This document shows, in pieces, positions 19,235-29,391 of a stretch of DNA of 64,000 bases. Every line of letters begins with the position of its first letter. Position 1 is the first letter of the stretch. Source of the DNA: Sphingomonas sp. Leaf339 (GTDB lineage: Bacteria; Pseudomonadota; Alphaproteobacteria; Sphingomonadales; Sphingomonadaceae). The stretch lies in contig NZ_LMRS01000045.1 of assembly GCF_001426195.1 (NCBI RefSeq), positions 186,548 through 250,547 on the forward strand. The letters run 5' to 3'. The translations under genes and the position numbers were made by a program. The notes under the pieces were generated by a model. That model was not told the DNA's origin, ran no database searches, and worked only from the letters and a program-made list of their open reading frames with translations.

Positions 19235-19819
19235 TTACGAAACCAGCTTGTCGACCTTCGACTGCAACTGAGCCAGCGACGCCTTCAAGGCGGCGATCTC
19301 GTCGTCCTTGCTTTCCGAAGTGGCGGTTTCTGTCGCTGTCGGTGCGGCAGCAGGTGCGGCGCCGGGCACCCCGCCGATTGGCGGCTTAAATGCACTGGCC
19401 GCCGCATCGAACATCGCCAGATTACGCTTAGCCAATTCGGCGAACGGCGTCTGCGCGAAGGCTCCTTCGACGGCGGAGCGGAACTGGTCCTGATTGCGCC
19501 GGAAATTGTCCATCGATTCGGCCAGATAACCCGGCACCATGCCCTGCATCGAATCGCCGTACATCGAGATCAGCTGGCGTAGGAAGCTGACCGGCAGCAT
19601 CGCCTCGCCCCGGCTTTCCTCTTCCATGATGATCTGGGTAAGGACGTTGTGCGTGATGTCCTCATCGGTCTTCGCGTCGACGACCTTGAAATCACGCCCC
19701 TCGCGCGTCATCGTCGCCAGATGTTCGAGCGTAATGTAGGATGATGTTTCGGTGTTGTAGAGCCGACGGTTGGCGTACTTCTTGATGGTGACGATACCGG
19801 TGGTGTTCTGCTTCTTCAT
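19235..19819 (-). CDS. phaR: PHA synthesis regulator PhaR
   Basis: A DNA- and granule-binding repressor that senses polyhydroxyalkanoate. The 194-residue protein has the PHB accumulation regulator N-terminal domain (TIKKYANRRLYNTETSSYIT) followed by the central segment (EEESRGEAMLPVSFLRQLIS) and a C-terminal Ala-rich linker with a short coiled-coil end (KDDEIAALKASLAQLQSKVD). Only 14 bases separate its start from that of the divergent PhaC-like gene, so any PhaR site there would affect both. Confidence 0.95.
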   Translation of the reverse strand: MKKQNTTGIVTIKKYANRRLYNTETSSYITLEHLATMTREGRDFKVVDAKTDEDITHNVLTQIIMEEESRGEAMLPVSFLRQLISMYGDSMQGMVPGYLAESMDNFRRNQDQFRSAVEGAFAQTPFAELAKRNLAMFDAAASAFKPPIGGVPGAAPAAAPTATETATSESKDDEIAALKASLAQLQSKVDKLVS

Positions 19820-19833
19820 GGCTCTCCCCTTCC

Positions 19834-20895
19834 ATGTCTTATGACGAGCCTACACGCCGCGATACCGCGCCGCAACATGCACCACGCCCGCTGCCCTTAT
19901 TCATGGCCATGCTGCGCAACGAGACCGCAGCATCGCCCTACCGCCGCCGCGCCGCGCTGGCCGGTCTGACGGCGTATCAGAATGCCGATCGCCCGCCCCG
20001 GCCGCCCGCGCTGCCGATGCAGCATCGCCACGGCAGGGCCACATTGAACGGCACTGGCGGCGCAGGCCGGCCGGTGGTGCTGATCCCCTCACTCATTAAT
20101 CCCTCGACCATCCTAGACCTCACGACCGAACAATCACTGGTGCGCTGGCTGGGGGATCGGGGTCATGCCGCCTGGCTGCTGGACTGGGGTGTACCAACGC
20201 CCGACGACCGCGATCTCGATATCGCCGGCCATGTCGAACAGCTGCTACTCCCACTACTCGTCCGGCTGGACGAGGCACCTGTTCTGGTCGGCTATTGCCT
20301 CGGCGGCACCATGGCAATGGCCGCCGCCGCGCTACATCCCGTCGCCGGCCTCACCACCATCGCCGCGCCATGGCATTTCGCCGGCTATGGCGAGGCCCGC
20401 GCGCCGCTCGCCCGATTATGGAACGGCGCGCGCGACGCCTGCGCGGCGATGGGCCTCGTGCCGGTGGAGTTGCTGCAGACCGGTTTCTGGACGCTCGACG
20501 CCGCCCGCACCATCGCCAAGTACGAAGCGTTCGCCACCGCCACCGGCGATGCCGCCCGCGCCTTCGTCCGGCTGGAGGACTGGGCCAATGCCGGCGCGCC
20601 CCTAACCTACGCCGCCGGACGTTCGCTGTTCGAGGACATGATCGCCGCCGACCTGCCCGGCACCGGCGCCTGGCAGGTCGGTGGCCGCGCAATCGTGCCA
20701 CAAGCCCTGACCTGCCCGATGGTCGAATTCGTCTCGCTGCCCGATCGCATCGTCCCCGCCGCCACCGCGATCGGCCTGCCCGACCGGCGCGACGTCGCCG
20801 CCGGCCATGTCGGCATGATCGTCGGCGGCAAGGCACGCAACCAGCTATGGCATCCGCTTGCCGACTGGATCGCCGGCCTTCCTCCGCCTAGATAG
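19834..20895 (+). CDS. PhaC-like poly(3-hydroxyalkanoate) synthase
   Basis: A 353-residue alpha/beta-fold protein of the PHA synthase type. It has the synthase form of the lipase box, GYCLGG, with Cys155 in place of Ser, the acid Asp304 in SLPDRIVP and the His325 in [10 protein letters not shown], plus WLLDWG near residue 115, a PhaC hallmark. Its size fits class III PhaC rather than class I (about 600), but no PhaE partner gene is visible. ATG 19834 is used without a clear ribosome-binding site; an internal ATG at 19903 would clear the phaR promoter. Making or remodelling PHA polymer is likely given phaR and the thiolase on either side. Confidence 0.85.
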   Translation: MSYDEPTRRDTAPQHAPRPLPLFMAMLRNETAASPYRRRAALAGLTAYQNADRPPRPPALPMQHRHGRATLNGTGGAGRPVVLIPSLINPSTILDLTTEQSLVRWLGDRGHAAWLLDWGVPTPDDRDLDIAGHVEQLLLPLLVRLDEAPVLVGYCLGGTMAMAAAALHPVAGLTTIAAPWHFAGYGEARAPLARLWNGARDACAAMGLVPVELLQTGFWTLDAARTIAKYEAFATATGDAARAFVRLEDWANAGAPLTYAAGRSLFEDMIAADLPGTGAWQVGGRAIVPQALTCPMVEFVSLPDRIVPAATAIGLPDRRDVAAGHVGMIVGGKARNQLWHPLADWIAGLPPPR

Positions 20896-20926
20896 AACCC
20901 AACAACGGATTCGAGAGGATAGCTTC

Positions 20927-22108
<1,182 letters not shown>

Positions 22109-22135
22109 ACGGAAGATTGCGGGTGCGTTACGAAT

Positions 22136-22155
22136 ATGTTGCAATGCTGCAACAT
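22136..22155. promoter_or_regulatory. Palindrome upstream of the second TonB receptor, possible operator
   Basis: ATGTTGCA and TGCAACAT are perfect 8-bp arms around ATGC, about 100 bases upstream of the receptor start. There is no T run after it, so a terminator of the thiolase gene is less likely than a protein-binding site. No regulator is encoded next to it. Confidence 0.35.
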
Positions 22156-22257
22156 CCATTCAGCAATCTGTAAGGTTGTATTAAGGCCCGCTTGCATCGA
22201 TCGGGGAAAATCGGCTCACTGAGGACAGGGCACAAAGCCAATCCAAAGGGGCCGATT

Positions 22258-25200
22258 TTGTCGATCAACCGTTTTCTTGGCGCAACGGCGCTGGTAAGTT
22301 CCATGCTGCTGACGTCTGCAGCATTTGCTCAGTCCACGACCGGGACCGCCGGCACACAGGACAGCGTGAACATCCCAAATTCGAACCCGGCAGGTCAGAC
22401 CCCGCCCGAAGAGGGCAGCAGCGATCCTGCTGAAATCCTCGTCACCGGTTCGCGTATCCGGTCGCCCAATCTCGAATCGGTTTCGCCGATCACCGTGGTG
22501 ACGGGTGCTCAGCTCTTCGAGACGGGTCAGGTGTCGGTCGGCGACGTTCTCAACGAGTTGCCGCAGCTCCGCCCGACGTTCAGCCAGCAGAACTCGACCC
22601 GGTTCCTCGGCACGCGTGGCCTCAATCTGCTTGATCTCTATGGTCTCGGTTCGCAGCGTACGCTGGTGCTGGTCAATGGCCGCCGCCATGTCGGTCAGGA
22701 CATTCTGCTCAACGGTGTTTCTGTCGACATCAACACGCTACCGTCCGATCTGATCGAGCGGGCCGACATCGTAACGGGCGGCCAGTCGTCGGTATATGGC
22801 TCCGACGCCATTGCCGGTGTCGTCAACTTTATCCTGAAGGACGACTATGACGGCCTGCAGATGCGCGGCCAGTCCGGCATCAGCAAGTATGGCGATGCCG
22901 CTACGCAATACGTATCACTGCTCGCCGGCAAAAATTTCGCCGATGGCCGGGGCAACATAGCCGTCGACCTGGAATTCTCGCACGCCGAACGGTATTTCGC
23001 CAGCCAGCGCCCAGCCTTCCGCCAGAACAACGGTTTCGTTACAGTTGATACGGACCCCGCCGGGTCCGTAAACGGTTCGGACGGTGTCATCGATCGCGTT
23101 TTCTTCAACGACATTCGCTCGGCAACGATCTCCACCGGCGGTCAGCTTGGTTTCCGCTACGCCAACAGCGCAACCGCGCCCTGCGGTGTCGATGCCGTCG
23201 GCAACTCGTTTACCTGCGCCTATCTGTTCCAGCCGGGCGGCACGTTGACCCCGCAGACTGGCCTCCGCGTCGGCCTCGGCCCGAACGGCAACTTCATCAA
23301 CGGCAATGGCTATAGCGGTCGCGAAGGTCAGCTTTTGACCTTCACGCCGGATTTGAAGCGTTATTCGGCCAACTTGATCGGCCATTTTGAGATTTCACCG
23401 GCGCTGGTGCCGTATATCGAGGCGAAGTATAGCCGCACGGACGCTTTCGGGTCCGTCAGCGGTCCCTTCTTCTCGCAGGGCACGACTCTCAGCGACGTCA
23501 CCGCGATCACCGGCTTCACTGACCGATCGCTGGTCAATGGTGGCGCCGGCGTGAACCGTGAAGGCATCCGGGTGGACAACCCATTCCTGAATGCTCAGGC
23601 GCGGGCAACCATCACTCAGCAGCTGACAGCGGCGTTGAACACCAACGTTAATCCAAACACTGGCACCTCATATGGCACCACGGCGGCTGGTGTCGCCAAC
23701 CGCGCAGCCACGCTCGCGCAGATCGCCGATGGCAGCTATCGTTTCAATCTTCGGCGCAACTACGTCGATCTGGGCATTCGCGACGAAAAGATTCGGCGTG
23801 AAACGTATCGGATCGTGGGCGGCCTGCGCGGTACGTTCAACGACGACTGGAGCTATGACATCTCCGCGAACTATGGCGAGTTCAAAGAGAAGAATTTCAT
23901 TCAGAACAACATCAACCGCCAGCGTTTCCTCCTGGCGAATGATACCGCCCGCAACGCCGCTGGCCAGATTGTCTGCCGTTCGCAAATCGATGCGCGCTAT
24001 GCCGGGATTGATCGTGGTGGCAACCCCGCGCAGCTCGCAGCCGATGTGGCCGCGTGCGTTCCGCTCAATCCGTTCGGCGACGGTTCGATCAGCGATGCCG
24101 CCCGCCAATACCTGACAGTCGCATCCCGCGCAGAGGGCAAGATCACCCAGTTCGACGCCCTGGGTTATGTGTCGGGCGATCTCAGCCAGTTGTTTGAATT
24201 GCCGGGCGGCCCGATCAGCTTCTCGATCGGTGGCGAATATCGCCGTGAAACGAACTTCTACGATTTGGATGATCTGACGCAGGCCGGTTACGCCTTCTAC
24301 AACGCCATCCCGCCGCTTAGCCCCCCCACGGCGTTCGAGGTGAAGGAAGCATTCGGCGAAATTCGCGTGCCGCTGTTGGCGAACCTCCCGCTGATCAAAT
24401 CCTTGACGCTGACGGGATCGGGCCGCGTTTCGGATTACAAGGGAAGCACCGGCACCGTTTACACCTATAGCGGTGGTGCCGAGTGGCAGGTGATTGACGA
24501 TTTCCGTCTTCGCGGCAGCTACTCACGCGCCGTCCGTGCACCGAACCTTGGTGAACTTTATTCGGAGCAGTCGCAAAACTTTACACCAGCACCGAATGAT
24601 CCGTGCTCGGCGCGCAACTTGGCGACGGGTTCGGCAAATCGCGTAGCAAACTGCACCGCAGCAGGCCGTCCGGCTGATTACGATTTCGTATACACCTCAT
24701 CGCTTGAAATCCTCAGTGGCGATAATCCAAATCTGCGCGAAGAAACGTCTGACTCGTATACGGGCGGTTTCGTGTTCACCCCGACCTTCCTGCCAGGCTT
24801 CTCGATGTCGTCAGATTCTTACGACATCACGGTAAATGACGTCATCACGTCGACTGGCACGCCGCAGCAGATCCTCAACCTCTGCTACGACTCGGCGTCG
24901 CTAAACAACGCATTCTGCGGCCTGTTCCAGCGCGCAGGCGCATCCGGCGGCCCGCGTGGTGAACAGCCGTTCCGGGTGCTGGAAGGCTCATTACTTCAGG
25001 CATCGGCGAACTTCGCTAAGCTGAAGGTTCGCGGCATCAATACCGATGTCGCTTATCGTCACACCTTCGGTTCGACCACGTTCGACCTCTCGGCGCAGTG
25101 GACCCGCGCGATCCAGAACGACTCGTTCACCAATCCAGCCGACGTAACATTCCGCGACCGGCTTCTGGGCGAACTGGGTAACCCCAAAAACCGGGTGAAC

Positions 25201-25533
25201 GTCAACACGTCCGCCAAGTTCGGGGCGGTCACCGTTGGTTATCAGTTCCGCTTCATCGACCGGATGTATCTGAACACGTATGAGGACTATAACGCCCTTA
25301 ACGGATTGCCGCCGCAGAACACCGATTACGCACCGATCGAGCAATACCCGACGGTGACGTATCATGACGTGCGCTTGAACGTGGCGGTCAACGACCGGTT
25401 CAACACTTATATCGGTGTCGACAACGTTGGTAACAAACTGCCGCCTTACGGCCTCACGGGCGTCGGCGCCGGATCGGGCATCTACGATGTCCGCGGTCGC
25501 TTCGCCTATGTCGGCGCGGTAGCCAAGTTCTGA
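22258..25533 (+). CDS. TonB-dependent outer-membrane receptor
   Basis: A large receptor of 1091 residues. The start is a TTG at 22258, with AAGGGG six bases before it and a signal peptide INRFLGATALVSSMLLTSAAFA; an upstream TTG at 22192 has no such support. A TonB-box-like EILVTGSRIR is at about residue 62, followed by the plug (NELPQLRPTFSQQN, GLGSQRTLVLVNGRRHVG) and a long barrel ending in VGAVAKF. The GSRIR plug type is common in sphingomonad and Caulobacter receptors for oligosaccharides or peptides. The 2OG-Fe(II) oxygenase gene follows after a terminator. Ligand unknown. Confidence 0.93.
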   Translation: MSINRFLGATALVSSMLLTSAAFAQSTTGTAGTQDSVNIPNSNPAGQTPPEEGSSDPAEILVTGSRIRSPNLESVSPITVVTGAQLFETGQVSVGDVLNELPQLRPTFSQQNSTRFLGTRGLNLLDLYGLGSQRTLVLVNGRRHVGQDILLNGVSVDINTLPSDLIERADIVTGGQSSVYGSDAIAGVVNFILKDDYDGLQMRGQSGISKYGDAATQYVSLLAGKNFADGRGNIAVDLEFSHAERYFASQRPAFRQNNGFVTVDTDPAGSVNGSDGVIDRVFFNDIRSATISTGGQLGFRYANSATAPCGVDAVGNSFTCAYLFQPGGTLTPQTGLRVGLGPNGNFINGNGYSGREGQLLTFTPDLKRYSANLIGHFEISPALVPYIEAKYSRTDAFGSVSGPFFSQGTTLSDVTAITGFTDRSLVNGGAGVNREGIRVDNPFLNAQARATITQQLTAALNTNVNPNTGTSYGTTAAGVANRAATLAQIADGSYRFNLRRNYVDLGIRDEKIRRETYRIVGGLRGTFNDDWSYDISANYGEFKEKNFIQNNINRQRFLLANDTARNAAGQIVCRSQIDARYAGIDRGGNPAQLAADVAACVPLNPFGDGSISDAARQYLTVASRAEGKITQFDALGYVSGDLSQLFELPGGPISFSIGGEYRRETNFYDLDDLTQAGYAFYNAIPPLSPPTAFEVKEAFGEIRVPLLANLPLIKSLTLTGSGRVSDYKGSTGTVYTYSGGAEWQVIDDFRLRGSYSRAVRAPNLGELYSEQSQNFTPAPNDPCSARNLATGSANRVANCTAAGRPADYDFVYTSSLEILSGDNPNLREETSDSYTGGFVFTPTFLPGFSMSSDSYDITVNDVITSTGTPQQILNLCYDSASLNNAFCGLFQRAGASGGPRGEQPFRVLEGSLLQASANFAKLKVRGINTDVAYRHTFGSTTFDLSAQWTRAIQNDSFTNPADVTFRDRLLGELGNPKNRVNVNTSAKFGAVTVGYQFRFIDRMYLNTYEDYNALNGLPPQNTDYAPIEQYPTVTYHDVRLNVAVNDRFNTYIGVDNVGNKLPPYGLTGVGAGSGIYDVRGRFAYVGAVAKF

Positions 25534-25555
25534 TCATCTGATATATATTTGAGGA

Positions 25556-25585
25556 GGGGCCGGGATTTTATCCTGGCCCTTTTTC
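25556..25585 (+). terminator. Rho-independent terminator after the TonB receptor
   Basis: GGGCCGGGA (25557-25565) pairs with TCCTGGCCC (25571-25579), nine pairs including one G-U, followed by five T. The open frame of the next gene begins within or just after the T tract, so the oxygenase would be expressed only by read-through or from a promoter that is not obvious. Confidence 0.82.
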
Positions 25586-25589
25586 GTTT

Positions 25590-26576
25590 TTGGATCGGGT
25601 GGTCGTGCTGAACTCTCTGCTGGATCAGGTTCACATCCTGCTATCGACGGGACGCAAGGATGAAGCGATCAAACTCACTCGCGATGCTCGCGACAAGGGG
25701 GATGCGGGCGCCCAATTTCAATGGGCGATGTGGCGGCTGATCGGTGATCCGCTGCCGCGCGATCTGTCGGCTGCGCGAATATGGCTCGCTCGGGCACGGC
25801 TTGGGCAAACTGACGCCGCGGCGGTCGAAATCGCGCTGACCGCCAATGGCAGCGGCGGCCCTCAAAATTGGCAGCAAGCCAGATTGCTGTTGGATGCCGC
25901 GACGGATGACGCCGCAGAAGTACAGCGCCGGTTACTGTTGAAGATGCAACTGGATGATAGCGGTATGCCGCTCGAGGTACCGCTCGGTACACCCCTGACC
26001 GACGATAGTCGCATCGGCCGCTTCCCAGCATTTCTGTCGCCGGATGAATGTGCGCATGTAGCGCAAGCGATGGCAATGCGCATGGAGCCGGCTCTTGTGG
26101 TCGACCCCGCCACCGGCCGGCAAACGCTCCATCCGGTGCGGACGTCCGATAGCGCCGTCGTCAGTCCCACCGTGGAGAACTTGGCCTTGCGAGCGATAAA
26201 TTTGCGGATCGCGGCCGCCACCTCGACCCATGTCGATCAAGGTGAACCGCTTACCATTCTCCGATATCGACGTGGGCAGCAATTCCGACCCCATCATGAC
26301 GCGCTGAGTCAGACCAGAAATCAGAGGTCTATGACTATGCTGATATATCTGAACGAGGGCTTTGTCGGCGGCGAAACCATCTTTCCATCTTATGACCTGT
26401 CGATCGTGCCAAAGGGAGGCGATGCCATCTTGTTTCACAACCTCTTGAACGATGGGATGCCTGATCCCAAGATGCGTCATGCCGGTGCGCCGGTCAGACA
26501 AGGGTCTAAGTGGTTGGCAACGCGCTGGATCCGCACGCACCGATATGATCCCTGGAGAGGTCCTGAAAACATCTAA
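25590..26576 (+). CDS. Prolyl 4-hydroxylase-type 2OG-Fe(II) oxygenase
   Basis: An iron- and 2-oxoglutarate-dependent oxygenase of up to 328 residues. The iron triad is HxD at His235-Asp237 in RPHHDALS and the distal His297 in MRHAGAPV, with the 2-oxoglutarate-binding Lys307 in QGSKWLATRW. Residues 1-110 are helical with a Sel1/TPR-like repeat look (DAGAQFQWAMWRLIGD). The start is uncertain: TTG 25590 is the outermost, with GTG codons at 25599 and 25605, and no good ribosome-binding site. Oxygenases of this type often accompany TonB receptors in sphingomonads; the substrate is unknown. The end overlaps the converging alr by 4 bases. Confidence 0.85.
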   Translation: MDRVVVLNSLLDQVHILLSTGRKDEAIKLTRDARDKGDAGAQFQWAMWRLIGDPLPRDLSAARIWLARARLGQTDAAAVEIALTANGSGGPQNWQQARLLLDAATDDAAEVQRRLLLKMQLDDSGMPLEVPLGTPLTDDSRIGRFPAFLSPDECAHVAQAMAMRMEPALVVDPATGRQTLHPVRTSDSAVVSPTVENLALRAINLRIAAATSTHVDQGEPLTILRYRRGQQFRPHHDALSQTRNQRSMTMLIYLNEGFVGGETIFPSYDLSIVPKGGDAILFHNLLNDGMPDPKMRHAGAPVRQGSKWLATRWIRTHRYDPWRGPENI

Positions 26577-27622
26577 ACCCAGCTGCGGGCATATCGATTA
26601 CCTAGTCCCGTCAATAACTCATAAGCAGACAGTCCCGTCGCGGTACTCTGCGCAGCAAGATCATAACTTACGCCGACCCAATCCTCTTCCTCAAGCCCTT
26701 CGCTCGCAGAGCATTGCAAGATCACCAGATCCATCGAAACCCGCCCCAGCACCGGCAAGCGATGGTCCCGAAAACTGGCCGACCCAACCCCTGAAAATGC
26801 CCGGCGATAGCCATCGGCATAGCCCAAATTCACGACCGCCACCTCGGTATCCTCCGTCGCGGTCCACGTGGCGTTATATCCCACGCTTTCCCCCGCCCGC
26901 ACGCTTCGGCGCTGCAGGACCTGCGCTTCCGGAAACACGACCTGTCGGATCGCCGCCGCCATCTCCGCGCGCGGCGCGCCGCCATATAGCGCCAGTCCCG
27001 GGCGGGTCAGGTCGAACGTATAATCCGTGCCCAGACCTATACCCGCGGAATTGGCCAGGCTCATCCGTCGCGCACCCGTCACCCCGGTCAGTTCCGCAAA
27101 AGTCGCACGCTGACGCTCGCTCATCGCGCGGGCAGCGTCGGTATCCTCGTCGGCGGAGGCGAGGTGGCTCATCAGAGTTTCGATCGCCAGACCGTCGAGC
27201 AGGCCACCACGAACCTTGTCGGGCGACACGCCCAACCGGTTCATGCCGGTGTCCACCATCACGTCGCACGCCCCGCCGCCCGCTTCGCGCCAGCGTGCGA
27301 TTTGCTGTGCCGTGTTCAGCACCGGACGCGCGAAGCCGGCCATCGCCGCCGGCATATCCTCGGGCCGCACGCCGTGCAGGACCGACACCGGCAGGCCGAG
27401 CGGGGCCAGCGCCTGCGCCTCGCTCCACGTCGCGACGAAGAAATCGCGGCACCCCGCCGCCGCCAGCCGCTCCACCACGCCGGTCGCGCCCAGACCATAG
27501 CCATCGGCCTTCACCGCCGCCCCGCACGCCGCCCGACCGCTCAGACGATCCAGCGCGCGCCAGTTATGGACGAGTGCCTCGCTGTCGAGACGCAGGCGGA
27601 GCGGAGCGGGAATATCGATCAC
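26573..27622 (-). CDS. alr: Alanine racemase
   Basis: Interconverts L- and D-alanine for peptidoglycan. A 349-residue PLP enzyme with the cofactor Lys in AVKADGYGLG near residue 38, an N-terminal TIM-barrel and the catalytic Tyr of the second domain in SVGYNATW. The start is a GTG at 27622. It begins 36 bases after the B12-transporter ATPase gene on the same strand, so it may be the last gene of the riboswitch-controlled transcript. Confidence 0.95.
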   Translation of the reverse strand: MIDIPAPLRLRLDSEALVHNWRALDRLSGRAACGAAVKADGYGLGATGVVERLAAAGCRDFFVATWSEAQALAPLGLPVSVLHGVRPEDMPAAMAGFARPVLNTAQQIARWREAGGGACDVMVDTGMNRLGVSPDKVRGGLLDGLAIETLMSHLASADEDTDAARAMSERQRATFAELTGVTGARRMSLANSAGIGLGTDYTFDLTRPGLALYGGAPRAEMAAAIRQVVFPEAQVLQRRSVRAGESVGYNATWTATEDTEVAVVNLGYADGYRRAFSGVGSASFRDHRLPVLGRVSMDLVILQCSASEGLEEEDWVGVSYDLAAQSTATGLSAYELLTGLGNRYARSWV

Positions 27623-27658
27623 GTCGGCGACATAAGCCTCGCCGCCGCATCCGTCGAC

Positions 27659-28432
27659 CTATCGGTCGATCCGCCCGACCGGCACGGGCAGTCGTCGCCC
27701 GCCTTCGTCCAACATCGCCACCCGCACGCCGAACGCCTGTTCCAGCAACGCAGGCGTCAACACCGTCGCCGCCGGCCCGAACGCCAGCACGCCGCCATCC
27801 TTCAGCAGCAGCACATCGTCCGCCGCCCGCGCCGCCTGAGCCAGATCGTGCAGCACCACGACCACGCCTGATCCGTCCCGCGCATGGGCCTGCAACCGCG
27901 CCAGCAGATCGATCTGGTGTGCCGGGTCAAGACTGGCGAGCGGCTCGTCCGCCAGTAACCAGCGCGGCTCCCCCGCCAGTACCCGCGCCAGCAACACCCG
28001 CGCTCGCTCACCGCCCGACAACTCGCCCACCGGCCGCGCCGCCAGTGTCGCGGTATCGGTCGCCGCCATCGCCCGGTCGATCGCCACGGCGTCCAAAGCC
28101 GACGGCGCCACCGATGCGCGCCGATACGGCAGGCGGCCGAGTGCCACCAACTCGCGCGCCGGCATATTCCAGTGGACCGCCGCGTCCTGCGGCAGATACC
28201 CGATCGCCCTCGCCCGTGCGCGCGCATCCATGTCGCCGACCGCCGCGCCGTCCAGCGTAACCGATCCGCTTGCCGTCACCAGCGCCGCCATCGCCTTCAC
28301 CAACGTGCTCTTTCCCGCCCCGTTCGGTCCCAGGATCGCGGTGACACGCCCCGCCTCGAACCGCGCCGACACGTCGCGCAGGATCAGGCGCGTGCCCAGC
28401 GTCACCGACAGGCGATCGACGATCAGCGCCAT
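27659..28432 (-). CDS. btuD: Cobalamin-type ABC importer ATPase
   Basis: The ATP-hydrolysing subunit of a metal-chelate/cobalamin importer. A 257-residue protein with Walker A GPNGAGKST near residue 35, signature LSGGERARVLLARVL, Walker B LLADEPLASLDP and the switch His in VVVLHDLAQ. The ATG overlaps the permease stop by 10 bases. Heme and siderophore ATPases look similar (HmuV, FhuC); assignment to B12 rests on the riboswitch and btuB upstream. Confidence 0.9.
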   Translation of the reverse strand: MALIVDRLSVTLGTRLILRDVSARFEAGRVTAILGPNGAGKSTLVKAMAALVTASGSVTLDGAAVGDMDARARARAIGYLPQDAAVHWNMPARELVALGRLPYRRASVAPSALDAVAIDRAMAATDTATLAARPVGELSGGERARVLLARVLAGEPRWLLADEPLASLDPAHQIDLLARLQAHARDGSGVVVVLHDLAQAARAADDVLLLKDGGVLAFGPAATVLTPALLEQAFGVRVAMLDEGGRRLPVPVGRIDR

Positions 28433-29391
28433 GCCTCACCCCGCGATCGTAGCAACAGCATCAGAAAAAACGGCGCCCCAATCAGCGCCATCGCCACGCC
28501 CAGCCGCACTTCCCCTGCCCCCGGCGCAAGCCGCACCAGCGCATCGGCGACCAGCATCAGCACCGCACCACCCAGGGCAGACGGAACCAGCAACGCCCCC
28601 GGCCGCGCCCCGAACAACGGTCTCAGCAGATGCGGCACGATCAGCCCGACGAAACCGATCACGCCGGTCGCCGCCACGCCCGCGCCCACCGCCAGTCCGG
28701 TGCCGGCCACCACCAGCGCCCGCGTCCGCCCCAGATCGACACCCAGCGATCGCGCCGCCGCCTCGCCCAGCGACAGTGCATCCAGCGACCGCGCCGTCAG
28801 CAGCAACAGGCCAGCCCCCACCACCATCGGCGGCACCGCCAGTGCTACGTCGCTCCAGCCGCGATCGGTTAGCGACCCCATCAGCCAATCCATCACCTCC
28901 GCCACCGCATAGGGATTAGGCGCGATCGAGATCACGAACGCCGTCAGCGCTCCCGCCAGACTGGCCAGCACCGTCCCCGCCAGCACGAACGTCACCGTCC
29001 CATCCGACCGCCACGTCAGCGCCGCGAGCAACGCCATCGCCCCGGCTGCCGCGACGATCGCCGCCGCGAACACACCCGCGCCCGTCGCCACCCCCGCGAC
29101 GATTGCCGTCACCGCGCCCAGCGCCGCCGCCGACGACACGCCGACCACCCCCGGATCGGCCAACGGATTGCGCAGATACCCCTGCAACACCGCCCCAGAC
29201 AGGCCCAGCACCGCGCCCAGCGCCAGCCCCAGCACCGCTCGTGGCAATCGCAGTTGCAGGATGATCCACCAGCGCGGATCGTCGGAGAACCACGCCGACA
29301 ACGGCACGACGGACTTCCCGCACATCAACGATCCCGCGAACGACAGGATGACCAATGCCGACAACAGCGCCAGCTTCATGCCCCGGCTCAT
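28423..29391 (-). CDS. btuC: Cobalamin-type ABC importer permease (FecCD family)
   Basis: The inner-membrane channel, a 322-residue FecCD/BtuC-type protein with about ten hydrophobic segments and the conserved RLPRAVLGLALGA and GNPLADP-like region (YLRNPLADPGVVGVSSAA), and GFVGLIVPHLLRP near the C-terminus, the coupling-helix region. The start at 29391 overlaps the binding-protein stop by ATGA; longer open frame upstream is rejected. Context assigns it to cobalamin. Confidence 0.91.
   Translation of the reverse strand: MSRGMKLALLSALVILSFAGSLMCGKSVVPLSAWFSDDPRWWIILQLRLPRAVLGLALGAVLGLSGAVLQGYLRNPLADPGVVGVSSAAALGAVTAIVAGVATGAGVFAAAIVAAAGAMALLAALTWRSDGTVTFVLAGTVLASLAGALTAFVISIAPNPYAVAEVMDWLMGSLTDRGWSDVALAVPPMVVGAGLLLLTARSLDALSLGEAAARSLGVDLGRTRALVVAGTGLAVGAGVAATGVIGFVGLIVPHLLRPLFGARPGALLVPSALGGAVLMLVADALVRLAPGAGEVRLGVAMALIGAPFFLMLLLRSRGEAWR

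Noticed and set aside
22192-22257. Upstream TTG start of the second TonB receptor
   Set aside because: It would put a charged extension before the signal peptide; TTG 22258 has AAGGGG in front.
26452-28260. 602-residue Pro/Arg-rich plus-strand frame
   Set aside because: Antisense to alr and btuD; the low-complexity composition is typical of a shadow frame.
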